Assembly: GCA_030636255.1 (NCBI GenBank)
Contig: DAOVXH010000002.1
Span: 1 to 32,937 of the forward strand
Source: Methanomassiliicoccales archaeon
GTDB taxonomy: Archaea; Thermoplasmatota; Thermoplasmata; SG8-5
Length of the DNA: 32,937 nt
Reading direction: 5' to 3'
The notes below the pieces were generated by a model. The model was not told the origin of the DNA, ran no database searches, and was given only the letters and a program-made list of their open reading frames with translations. Below, piece after piece: positions 1-9,290 of this stretch. Numbering within the stretch: position 1 is the stretch's first letter; the number at the start of each line of letters is the position of its first letter. The translations under genes were made by a program, and so were the position numbers.

Positions 1-905
1 TAGGTCAAGCACATAATTATCTTCTGTTCAATCAGATTTCTGGCAAGAAAAGGCAGTGCCAGTATGGTGGACTCATCTGCCCAGTGAATATCTTCAAGTA
101 TGAGCAGCAGCCCCTTTTCTGATGCATTGGACTCGAGTATCTCATGTATCCGATTCTGAACCTTCAATCTCTCCACTTCAAGATTTATGTTCTCAAGGGA
201 ACGTTTGACTCGATATTTTTTTTCCACCAGGCCCTCAATAATACCAATTGAGCCGGATAATGAGTCTAAATCTCCATCCCAGTCCATTAGAAGGTCAAAA
301 TAGGTTTCCTCAATATTGTTGAGGCATTTCTTTATATCCTTTTTCATATCTGGATGTTCATCCCCGGAGGTTACAACTGCCAGGTATACAAGGTCGCCGT
401 GCTCAATTGTAATCTTTGTGTTCAGGTATTCAAGCTTTCCCAGACCGCCTTTCTGTTCTTCGGCCTCTCCATCTCCAAATGAATCCTTTACAAAGTCCTG
501 AACTGCAGTTAGCATTGAACCAAGTATATCCTCGTCAATTCCCTCATCTTTTGACCTTGAAATGTGAGAAATCAAGAGACCTATCTTGCTTATCAGAAAC
601 ACTTCATCAAAATAGGCAAAATCTTCCAGGCTGAAAAGAGCATCTTCGGCAATATCGCAAAGTGCCCTTTGAAATCCCTGGTAAGGGATGCCAGCATCCT
701 GAATTGTGCACTCGCCTTTACATATGGGAATTCCTGATTCTGTAGCAATATTATCAAGATAATCCGTCAGCGTGGATTTTCCAATACCTGCCTCTCCATT
801 AATCAGAAGAATCTGGCCCTGGCTCTCAAGAGTTCTTTTGAATGCTTTATCTATTATTTCTCTTTCTGGCTTACGGCCAATCATGTCAATTTGAGGGACT
901 CTCAT
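1..905 (-). CDS. AAA/STAND-type P-loop ATPase, C-terminus truncated by the window edge
   Basis: Hand translation from ATG at 903-905: MRVPQIDMIGRKPEREIIDKAFKRTLESQGQILLINGEAGIGKSTLTDYL... (Walker A GEAGIGKST), later LLLILEDIHWAD (Walker B). Open to position 1. Absent from the ORF track because it has no stop inside the window. Confidence 0.85.
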   Translation of the reverse strand, partial: MRVPQIDMIGRKPEREIIDKAFKRTLESQGQILLINGEAGIGKSTLTDYLDNIATESGIPICKGECTIQDAGIPYQGFQRALCDIAEDALFSLEDFAYFDEVFLISKIGLLISHISRSKDEGIDEDILGSMLTAVQDFVKDSFGDGEAEEQKGGLGKLEYLNTKITIEHGDLVYLAVVTSGDEHPDMKKDIKKCLNNIEETYFDLLMDWDGDLDSLSGSIGIIEGLVEKKYRVKRSLENINLEVERLKVQNRIHEILESNASEKGLLLILEDIHWADESTILALPFLARNLIEQKIIMCLT

Positions 906-955
906 CTAACCTAATCAACATGAGCGTGATAGGAATTAATATTTTGGGTATTATC

Positions 956-1726
956 CTACCGAATCTTCCTTCTGGTGATAAGACCAAAACCTACTATCAG
1001 GATAGTTAATCCAACAAGAACAGTCAAAGCAAATATCCAGTCACTTCCGCCTTCTATGTAGAAACGGTCCTCGACAATCATGTCTCCTGCCTCAAGGTCA
1101 ATTACCCCATCGCCATTGAGATCAACTAATATTTTAGAATCATGCCATCCTGGTTCCTTGTCTGTTGCAATCCATTCAGAGGATGTTGTTGTTGTCTGCA
1201 TGGCAGGAATAGAATTGATTAACTGATGGTCTATCTCAACCTCATCTACCAGGAATCGAACCGTAACATTATTCACCATTACATTGGAGGGATTCTTAAT
1301 CTCCGCGCTTATATGGATAGGTGCCACGACAATAATTGGCTGAACCTTTTCATAGTAAAGGGTTCCAGATGTGCAATTTACATGAATGTCAAGTTCTCCT
1401 GCTTTTGACATGCCAGTTATATTGAATGAGAAGGTATAGTTTCCTGGGCTTATTGTTCCATTAACTGCCTCTGGCTCCAGTGGGGATGCGCCGGAAATAT
1501 TGGCTCCATCAACATACACCATGTAGCTCCATTCCCTGTTATCTGGGTCAATAATGGTTCCTGTATAATCTCCGCCACGGAGAGTTCCAATGACGGAAGG
1601 TCCGTTCAACTCAACACGAATACCTGTTGTATTGGTTTGTGCCAGGGCAGGAGGTATAATCTGCATTAACAGCACTGACATCAGTAGAATCGCGACAAAT
1701 GATTTTATAATATTTCTTGAACTCAT
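956..1726 (-). CDS. Secreted/membrane-anchored protein with a CARDB-like beta-sandwich and C-terminal TM helix
   Basis: N-terminal hydrophobic signal (IIKSFVAILLMSVLLMQIIPPALA); IKNPSNVMVNNVTVRFLVDEVEI... resembles CARDB; C-terminal WIFALTVLVGLTILIVGFGLITRRKIR. ATG at 1726 preferred over the GTG at 1744. Confidence 0.7.
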   Translation of the reverse strand: MSSRNIIKSFVAILLMSVLLMQIIPPALAQTNTTGIRVELNGPSVIGTLRGGDYTGTIIDPDNREWSYMVYVDGANISGASPLEPEAVNGTISPGNYTFSFNITGMSKAGELDIHVNCTSGTLYYEKVQPIIVVAPIHISAEIKNPSNVMVNNVTVRFLVDEVEIDHQLINSIPAMQTTTTSSEWIATDKEPGWHDSKILVDLNGDGVIDLEAGDMIVEDRFYIEGGSDWIFALTVLVGLTILIVGFGLITRRKIR

Positions 1727-1731
1727 TGCAA

Positions 1732-4700
1732 TCACCTTATCCACCTCTTCTTTCTGGCATAGTAGAATAGTCCAAGTGCAACGCTAACTGACATCACCAT
1801 GACTCCAGCATTTGTCATTTCATCACCAGCTGCAATTGTTGAAACTTCTTCACCAATAATGGTCACATTGTCTGTGTATATCTGAAGTTCTGGATATCTC
1901 AGTATTATGTATTGGGATGTTGGTGCTGAGCTGCCACTTTCAGAGTAACCTGTTATAAGCACACTTGCCTGCCTAGATGGGTTTTCTGCAATAGGCGTTA
2001 TGGTGATTGGGATATCTGAAACACCGCCAGAAGCTATGCTGAAGTTGAATAATCTTGTATTGTCGTTGAGAAGTTCTGCTCCATCAACAGCACCAAGTTC
2101 AGCCTTCCATCCATTTGCTGCTAAATCATCTAGATTTCCAATATACAGTGTGACTTTGTCATCACCATTGCCATTATTTTTGGCTGCAAATACAGAGGAT
2201 ATTACATCGTTCATGAATATAGGGGAACTTGCAAGTGGCTCTATTGCCAGGACATATGTTTGCTTGATATCCACATTGATAATCTCACTTGATGAAACGG
2301 TTGGGTCATTCTTTGACACTACCGCCAGATTAATTGCGTTTTGGGAAATCTTAGCGCCTTCTGGAATTGTCGCAGTAATGGAGGCAGTGCTATCCTGGCC
2401 TGCATCAATAGTTACTTCATACTTGTTAAGTTCAAATATCCAATCAGGATTTCCTCCTGTAGCACTGATTGTGTAGGTATCTTGTATATTTCCAAGATTA
2501 CTTATATCAAATTTGTAGGTCACAGTAGAATTGTCTGGCGTCTCCTTCAATTGGCCTATGTCATAGGTTAAATCAACGTTTCGGTCCTCAACCATTGACA
2601 TTGCCAGATTCATTTGATTGCCACTATCGACTATTTCAAAGGTCTTGCTGACATTATAACGAATTGAGACACCATCAACCTTGGCATTTACTGAACTGGA
2701 CACTGCGTAATTTCCTGCAGGCAACCATATTTCATAGAAACCATTCTCATCGGTAGATGTTGGGATTAGGCTTATGTTTGACTGGAATAGGAGTTCAGTA
2801 ATTCCATACTGGTTAAGGCCATAGTAGGCAGTTCCGAATATTCTATATCCCTTTTCCATATCAAAATCTACATTTATTGAATCCAAATCAACTATTAGTA
2901 AATCCAGATAGGTGTTGTGAGAGAACTGGTCATGGATATGTACTGTGTAAACATTTGGTTTCAAGGCAATTTCATAATGGCCAAGTGAATCAGTAATTGT
3001 TGTGAATTCCTCCTCAAGTGAATAGAACACTATTTCAACGCCTGCTGCACCGTTTGATAGGTTACCAGAAATAACCGTGTAATGGTCTTCTCGCTCCAGA
3101 AAAATTGATAGAGAAGAACTGGTATTAGCATTCATGGATTCGTTTGCATAGTAATGGTATGCCTTCATATCATCGCCATCATATGCCACGAAGTCAACTG
3201 CAAGGTCATATAATCCATCTAATTCCAGTACTGCCTCGAATGTTCCAACCTCATCAGTTTTCACGATTATTGAGCCATTACTGTTCTGATCATTAAAGAT
3301 TATAACTTGTGAAGGCATTGCTTCTGTGCCATACACAATATCTCCTCTAAGCACTCTTGCATCTCTGATTTCTACAGAAATGCTGCTTGAGTTTTCAGAC
3401 ACAATAACATCGTTCATACCAACAAAGATTGTACTATTATCTGCATATGATGCTTTTACCACATAGCTGCCTGGCATGATATAGAAATTTCCTGAACCAT
3501 TGTTCACATAATATCTTCTATATTCTGGACCATTCTCAAAAGTTATATTTGAATTCAGAGGGTAATCGCTAATAACAGAGATATCAAAGTTCTGTCTAAT
3601 CTTTGCGTTTAGATCAAGTTCTATTGACCTTCCATCATAAACACCAGTAGAAAATTCATAATTATCGTCTATCTGGTAAACTAGCGAATCATTATTCTGA
3701 GATATATTCTGTATGAAATAAACTGAATACTGGCCAGGACCAAGTTCTCCACTATAGTTTCCATCCCTTCCTACCTGAATCTCTTTGTAATTTGATTCAT
3801 TGGTTGTTGATTGGAATTTGAGAATTATATTCTGATTCTCGAGTGGTGTGTCATCAAGAGATAGAGTTCCAACGATTGGCAATTTTACTGGAACCATACT
3901 CTTGAATATGCCATCTGACAGTTCGTCAGCCATGAATGTACCCAGTTCAATCAGTTCAAATCCTAACTTGCTTATCATTACTTGATACTGAACATCTGGC
4001 TTTAGATTTATGGAAAAGGTTCCATTAGTATCTGTGATTGCCCCTTCAAATTCACCTGATGGTTCTTTGAAAATAACACTTGCATACTCAAGTCCAATGC
4101 CATCCCAAGAGATAGCACCCGAGACTGGTGTGCCTGCCAGAACTGTAATGTCCATATTATATGAGGCAGTAGTGAAATCCTGAGTCTTGTAGAACACATA
4201 GTTGTTAGAAGATATCTGGATGACATACTCTCCCTTTGGAATATTCACTGTATAATCACCCTGTGCATTAGAGTATACCATCATTGAATATCCATTGGCA
4301 ACTTCCTCTATGTAAATTGGCAAGCTGCCTGCAGAAGCACCATATTGATTTGATATGTGTCCATTAAGCATTGTTCCATGCTGGAGATAGATCTCAGCCC
4401 GGGCATCCCCATCAACTATCAATTTTGTGTTTACTGCATATGTTGAAGAACTAATAGTGCATTCAGAATATAGATTGTATATATCATTTTCAATCCAGGC
4501 AGAGTAATTACCAAATTCATCTGTTGTCAATATAAAGTCAGTATATCCAGTTAACCTCATTTTTCCATTTGGAACTGGTGTGTCATCAGGGAGCCTTAAT
4601 GTTCCAGATAGGTATGATGATTCGAACAATATGTAATCATTTGTATTGTTCTCTCCCGGGACAACCTCTACGCTCTGCAAATTACTGGCATATCCCTCAA

Positions 4701-7700
4701 CATAGGCCTGTGTTGTGAAGAGGCCTTGAATTATATTTTCAAATGTATAGTTGCCAAATTCATCAGTCTGGACTGAGAAATATATCTCCTCACTTGGTGA
4801 AAATAGGTTCACATTCGCGAAATCAACCGGGGTGCCATCAATAAATGTTACTGTCCCGCTCATGGAAACTGAGGGGACAATAAACTGATCTGTGTTAACT
4901 TGACCACTTGTGATTATTATACTTACGGTTGTCAAGCTGGTTCCAGCCACAGATAATGTTGCAGAATATCCGCCAGGTGGAAGTGAGCTGATATTGAAAA
5001 TCCCTCTATCATCTGATGTAGATATTATATCAAAATCAATGCTGTTATGATTCATGTGTATTTCCACATCAGGTAGTAACTGATCTGTTTCATCAGTAAA
5101 GGCTTCATCACCATCTATGTCCCAATAAGATATACCAGCAAAGTCTCCACTATTGATTATTATGTCCTGGTCAATGAGATAATCTGGCTTTCCATTATTG
5201 TCCCTATCTTCATCTTCTCTCATTGCCTGGTAGTCTTCGATATGCATTGAAGTTAAGTTCAACTCAGAACCTATAAGGCTCATTGGATCCATTGGGCCAA
5301 TGGAAGTTGTAAGAGTTATGTCACCATATGGTACAATAATAGAATAACTTCCATTCTCATCGGTAACAACTCTCTGATGAGGTATGCTGAAATCATCTGT
5401 TACTGTAATTGCGATGCCACCAAGGGGTGTACCGTCTTCCATGGTTACCTTGCCGCTTATTATGGCACCATCATAGTATTTCAACATCATTACGCCCTGA
5501 TAAAGGCTGGAACGGTCGCTAAGGTCAGAAATACCATCACCGGTCATTTGCCTTTCATATGCATCCCAGAAGTTCATTGCCTGCCATGCATCCGTGTGAT
5601 TTTGAATTTCTTCTGCTCCATATGGATTCCAGTAGGCTGTTCTGTGTTCAAGTTTGAAATGGGTCATATTCCAACCAGGCATTATTGCTTCAGTGGCCAT
5701 TGATTCAGTCAGACCTGGAATTCCTGCGTCCTCACCCCGGCCAACATCTTCTCCACTGTAGCCAATGAAACATTTGTATAGCATTGAATTGTAGAACATA
5801 TCATTATAGATAATCTTGTAGGGATTTTCTTGATCAAGTTGGACATCCATTGGTATATCATCCAAATCATATTCACCACCAAATTCTCCAATTGCCTTGA
5901 TTTCCCAGAAATCATATGGCTGATTGCCAATATCATCTATCCTGTGGTCAGAAAGTTTTGCTGGAGCATAGAAGATTCCAGTATTGTCTGCGGAGAATGG
6001 GAAAAGACGACTGTCAATTCCAAAGTATCTAATCGAGTTACCAGTAAATTCACAAAGATCATTGTAAAGGTTTACAACACCCTCTTCGTCAAGTTCATTG
6101 GTTATCAATACCCTTAGCAAGATATAACGGGCATTCTTCTCCTGAATTATATCATCTCTTGGGCCGTATATCTCAGGATGTGCTAATATGTCATCAACAT
6201 AATCTCCAGGGTTCTCAAGATAATCATTCAGAACATTAACATCAATACCATATGATTGCATCATGCTCTCAATTTCTATGTCTAAATGATTCTCTACACC
6301 CTCGTAATTTCTTCTCCAGTTTCCTTCAAGGATTCTGGCACAGAGCAATGATATGGCATCTGCCTCACTCTGGCTCATTATGAAATTACCAGCTAGTTGG
6401 TGACCTCCAAGGAAATTATCTGCAACTGTAGGGTGGTCCCCCTCATTGACTACCTCAAACCCGTAATCCCACCAGCTCAGGAACGCAGGACGTTCGGAGG
6501 CAGGGTAAATTTCAGTGTCTTGAGTGGCAAGCCAATCATAAGCAGCAGGCCAATATCTACTGTTCAGTGGCAGTGAATAACCAAATCCACCAAGGAACCA
6601 GTTTGTACCGTTTATTGGGTCATAATTGGATGGCTGCATGAATATAGGAGCAGACTCATAGATCTCAAGGTCATAATCATTCTTCACTTCGTAAGGAATA
6701 CCTGCATCAAGGCCGCCCCAGACATTTGGCATTATAACGAAGAATGCCAGGAATACAATTCCTGCTGTAAAAGTGAATCTGGTTTTCCGGATGTTCATAT
6801 AAAGAACGAAGTATCCGAATAGTAGAACAAACAGTAAGAATCCGTGGGTGGCACTTGTGAACTCCCAATCAGTATAGAATTCTGAAAGGATGTAGAACAA
6901 TGCGCCTGAGATGGGTATCAATGCGGTTAATAGATTATATGTCCTGTTTGGATTTGTCTCAGCTATAAGGTTCAGCATGTATATTCCAATAATTGCAGCA
7001 AAACCGATTACAAAGACAGGATATGCAGCATTGGATATTAGGAACAATACTAGAGACAATACAACAAGAAGTGCAGTGGAAACCAACATACCCATTTTGA
7101 ACTGTGTGGACATGTGAGCTTGTGCAGATCTTTTCATGTTGTCTGTGAACTTCTTGATATCCATTTTTGTTATGAGCAATGCAATAATCCATCCAGCAGT
7201 TATGGCAAAGGCCGGCCCTGCATTGAACATAAATCTTGCTGCTGTGACTGCCATGTAAATAGATATAGCTGTCCACAAAGTGATAAAGGTGAAATCCGAC
7301 TTCCATGATTTTGGTAGCTGGATGGCAGCCCATGCAATTCCTATGAACGACAACCAGAACGTGAACATTCCGAATGACATTGCCAGATTACTGAATGGAG
7401 GTGCCTGCGCCTCTGCAATTGTCTGATACTGTTTGTTCTGAATGAAATAACCTGCACCACTAGCCACAGTACTAACAAGTGTGTCCAGAAGTGAAGGGGT
7501 AATTACTGCAAGCAGAAGTACCGATATTAGTCCAATACCTATCATACCGGAGAAAACCAGTATCCAAGGGAGCTTTCTTGTTACTATGAGTGCAAGAGCA
7601 AAGGCAGTTGCACCCAGGAACATGTAAAATGGCGTATCGAACCAGCTTGGTACCTGAAGGGACTGGAAGTAATATGGGAACGCAATAAGCAGACCAACTC

Positions 7701-8880
7701 CAACAGCCACAAAATAGATTGCCAGAACTCCGAATGAATCAATATTACGGAATTTATTTATCAATAACTGGATGAGGAAGTAGGCAGTCATAAGAACTAT
7801 GACATATGCATAACCTTTCCATATCAGGGCAACGCCGGCAAGAGATAGGCCAGCCATAACTGCATAGAGAATTGGAACCCTATTAGTCTGAACCAAATCT
7901 TTCACGCCACTAAATATGGCATCTGGTTTGCGCCAGGTGCTAATCCATTCCTTTTGTTCCATTAATTTCAATGCCTTCAAGAAGAAGAAAAAGGTTGTAA
8001 CAATAAAGAACAGAGCCATTGCGTCGTGGTCAGCGTTTGTGAGAACACTTCTTTGAATGTGACCAGGCATAACTGCAAGCAAGAATGCTGCAATCATTCC
8101 GGTTCTCTTACCAAATGCCTCTCTGGCAAGGAAGTATGTTGGGAAGATTGTCAATGCACCCCAGAATGCTGTTGAGAATATGAACACATAGAATGTAGCC
8201 TCATACTGGCCATCTTCGAAGAATGGTGAAAGAGCCAGGCCACCAAGTGTGACTGACCAGTCATAGAGTGGGGGACGTGGGTTCCTTGTACCCAGTGGAT
8301 AATTTAGCATGTCATCCCAGAAATGATGATCCCCAGTATCGGATGCATAATCTATCACAAAGTTGTGATAATACGAGTCAGAACCACCAGATAGTATAAA
8401 CCCATCTTCAGTTGCAGGCACAACACCATAATAAGACCTGACAAATAATGCAAGACAGAATATGAAAACAAGGATTGCCATTACCTTCCAGTTCTTTCCA
8501 ATCCATGTTCTTGCGAAGGTTGTAAGTGGATTGAAGCCTGGCTTCTTTGTTTCCTTTGGAACATCTTCTTCCTTTCTATCGCGTCTTCTGCTTTGTCTGC
8601 CTGTTTGTGTGGGTGTTGTATCAACTGTTTCGTCCTTGAACTCCAAAGAATCAGACTCATCAATGTTTTCATCTTCGGTCTCAAAGGTCTCTGGTACCTC
8701 TTCAGGAATTTCTTCCTCGGGAGATACTGGCATGGGTACTACTGGTTGCTCAAGAGCTTCCGGGTCAGAGTTTTCTACTTCAATCTGTTCAGTAGGCTGC
8801 TCCGGTTCCGGTTGCGACTCTGCAATCGTTTCCTGGACATCTTCAGAACTATCTTTCTTGAGCCACTTCATTCTATTCAC
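1732..8880 (-). CDS. aglB: AglB/STT3-family dolichyl-(di)phosphooligosaccharide-protein glycosyltransferase with a giant C-terminal Ig-like/carboxypeptidase-regulatory-like repeat extension
   Basis: 2382 aa; multi-TM N-terminal half; SGGSDSYYHNFVIDYA luminal DxD-type region; signature WWDYG (AFLSWWDYGFEV). After about residue 1138, many repeats of the form 'SGTV...DGTPV..A.V......TDE.G.Y.....G.Y', then NEW3/CARDB-like domains and a terminal TM with a KKRWIR tail. GTG start at 8880 or ATG at 8871. Confidence 0.92.
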   Translation of the reverse strand: MNRMKWLKKDSSEDVQETIAESQPEPEQPTEQIEVENSDPEALEQPVVPMPVSPEEEIPEEVPETFETEDENIDESDSLEFKDETVDTTPTQTGRQSRRRDRKEEDVPKETKKPGFNPLTTFARTWIGKNWKVMAILVFIFCLALFVRSYYGVVPATEDGFILSGGSDSYYHNFVIDYASDTGDHHFWDDMLNYPLGTRNPRPPLYDWSVTLGGLALSPFFEDGQYEATFYVFIFSTAFWGALTIFPTYFLAREAFGKRTGMIAAFLLAVMPGHIQRSVLTNADHDAMALFFIVTTFFFFLKALKLMEQKEWISTWRKPDAIFSGVKDLVQTNRVPILYAVMAGLSLAGVALIWKGYAYVIVLMTAYFLIQLLINKFRNIDSFGVLAIYFVAVGVGLLIAFPYYFQSLQVPSWFDTPFYMFLGATAFALALIVTRKLPWILVFSGMIGIGLISVLLLAVITPSLLDTLVSTVASGAGYFIQNKQYQTIAEAQAPPFSNLAMSFGMFTFWLSFIGIAWAAIQLPKSWKSDFTFITLWTAISIYMAVTAARFMFNAGPAFAITAGWIIALLITKMDIKKFTDNMKRSAQAHMSTQFKMGMLVSTALLVVLSLVLFLISNAAYPVFVIGFAAIIGIYMLNLIAETNPNRTYNLLTALIPISGALFYILSEFYTDWEFTSATHGFLLFVLLFGYFVLYMNIRKTRFTFTAGIVFLAFFVIMPNVWGGLDAGIPYEVKNDYDLEIYESAPIFMQPSNYDPINGTNWFLGGFGYSLPLNSRYWPAAYDWLATQDTEIYPASERPAFLSWWDYGFEVVNEGDHPTVADNFLGGHQLAGNFIMSQSEADAISLLCARILEGNWRRNYEGVENHLDIEIESMMQSYGIDVNVLNDYLENPGDYVDDILAHPEIYGPRDDIIQEKNARYILLRVLITNELDEEGVVNLYNDLCEFTGNSIRYFGIDSRLFPFSADNTGIFYAPAKLSDHRIDDIGNQPYDFWEIKAIGEFGGEYDLDDIPMDVQLDQENPYKIIYNDMFYNSMLYKCFIGYSGEDVGRGEDAGIPGLTESMATEAIMPGWNMTHFKLEHRTAYWNPYGAEEIQNHTDAWQAMNFWDAYERQMTGDGISDLSDRSSLYQGVMMLKYYDGAIISGKVTMEDGTPLGGIAITVTDDFSIPHQRVVTDENGSYSIIVPYGDITLTTSIGPMDPMSLIGSELNLTSMHIEDYQAMREDEDRDNNGKPDYLIDQDIIINSGDFAGISYWDIDGDEAFTDETDQLLPDVEIHMNHNSIDFDIISTSDDRGIFNISSLPPGGYSATLSVAGTSLTTVSIIITSGQVNTDQFIVPSVSMSGTVTFIDGTPVDFANVNLFSPSEEIYFSVQTDEFGNYTFENIIQGLFTTQAYVEGYASNLQSVEVVPGENNTNDYILFESSYLSGTLRLPDDTPVPNGKMRLTGYTDFILTTDEFGNYSAWIENDIYNLYSECTISSSTYAVNTKLIVDGDARAEIYLQHGTMLNGHISNQYGASAGSLPIYIEEVANGYSMMVYSNAQGDYTVNIPKGEYVIQISSNNYVFYKTQDFTTASYNMDITVLAGTPVSGAISWDGIGLEYASVIFKEPSGEFEGAITDTNGTFSINLKPDVQYQVMISKLGFELIELGTFMADELSDGIFKSMVPVKLPIVGTLSLDDTPLENQNIILKFQSTTNESNYKEIQVGRDGNYSGELGPGQYSVYFIQNISQNNDSLVYQIDDNYEFSTGVYDGRSIELDLNAKIRQNFDISVISDYPLNSNITFENGPEYRRYYVNNGSGNFYIMPGSYVVKASYADNSTIFVGMNDVIVSENSSSISVEIRDARVLRGDIVYGTEAMPSQVIIFNDQNSNGSIIVKTDEVGTFEAVLELDGLYDLAVDFVAYDGDDMKAYHYYANESMNANTSSSLSIFLEREDHYTVISGNLSNGAAGVEIVFYSLEEEFTTITDSLGHYEIALKPNVYTVHIHDQFSHNTYLDLLIVDLDSINVDFDMEKGYRIFGTAYYGLNQYGITELLFQSNISLIPTSTDENGFYEIWLPAGNYAVSSSVNAKVDGVSIRYNVSKTFEIVDSGNQMNLAMSMVEDRNVDLTYDIGQLKETPDNSTVTYKFDISNLGNIQDTYTISATGGNPDWIFELNKYEVTIDAGQDSTASITATIPEGAKISQNAINLAVVSKNDPTVSSSEIINVDIKQTYVLAIEPLASSPIFMNDVISSVFAAKNNGNGDDKVTLYIGNLDDLAANGWKAELGAVDGAELLNDNTRLFNFSIASGGVSDIPITITPIAENPSRQASVLITGYSESGSSAPTSQYIILRYPELQIYTDNVTIIGEEVSTIAAGDEMTNAGVMVMSVSVALGLFYYARKKRWIR

Positions 8881-9007
8881 CAGTTGTATGATTTGAGTAA
8901 CCTCCCGATAATCTGGTCTTATATATTACTTTGCATATTGTATATAGTATATTATGGGGTATAGCCAGTTATTAAATTATATTCTCTTGAATTAAAATTA
9001 AAAGAAG

Positions 9008-9082
9008 CGGACGCGGAGGGATTCGAACCCTCGATATACAGCTTAGGAGGCTGTCGCCATATCCTAGCTAGGCCACGCGCCC
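9008..9082 (-). tRNA. tRNA-Arg (anticodon CCU)
   Basis: Reverse complement folds as a cloverleaf: acceptor GGGCGCG/CGCGTCC, anticodon stem ACAGC-CTCCTAA-GCTGT (anticodon CCT), T arm GAGGG-TTCGAAT-CCCTC, discriminator G. No intron. Confidence 0.93.
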
Positions 9083-9114
9083 GAGATGGAACAAGAGTGA
9101 CATCGAGGCGAGGA

Positions 9115-9234
9115 GGAGAACCATAGGTTTTCCTTCAGGCCACGAAACACATTTGTGTTTCGGTTTTGGTGCAGTACAACGAGGCCAGAGGAATACGTTA
9201 GCAATCCTCGCAGCCGCGAAATGTTCGCATTTCG
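9115..9234. other. Hairpin-rich intergenic block (candidate structured RNA or palindromic repeat element)
   Basis: Four inverted repeats: 9115-9133 GGAGAACC-ATA-GGTTTTCC; 9143-9162 CGAAACACA-TT-TGTGTTTCG; 9180-9210 CGAGG...CCTCG (alternative GAGGA...TCCTC); 9217-9234 CGAAATG-TTCG-CATTTCG. Confidence 0.5.
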
Positions 9235-9290
9235 ATATGTTGGCGAATGCAAACTGGTGAATTGGCACAGGGTAATAATATTTTCCCAGC

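Noticed and set aside
8462-8964. + strand ORFs of 144 and 123 aa
   Set aside because: Antisense to the acidic N-terminal extension of the OST; Ser-rich and Leu/Phe/Arg-rich artefacts.
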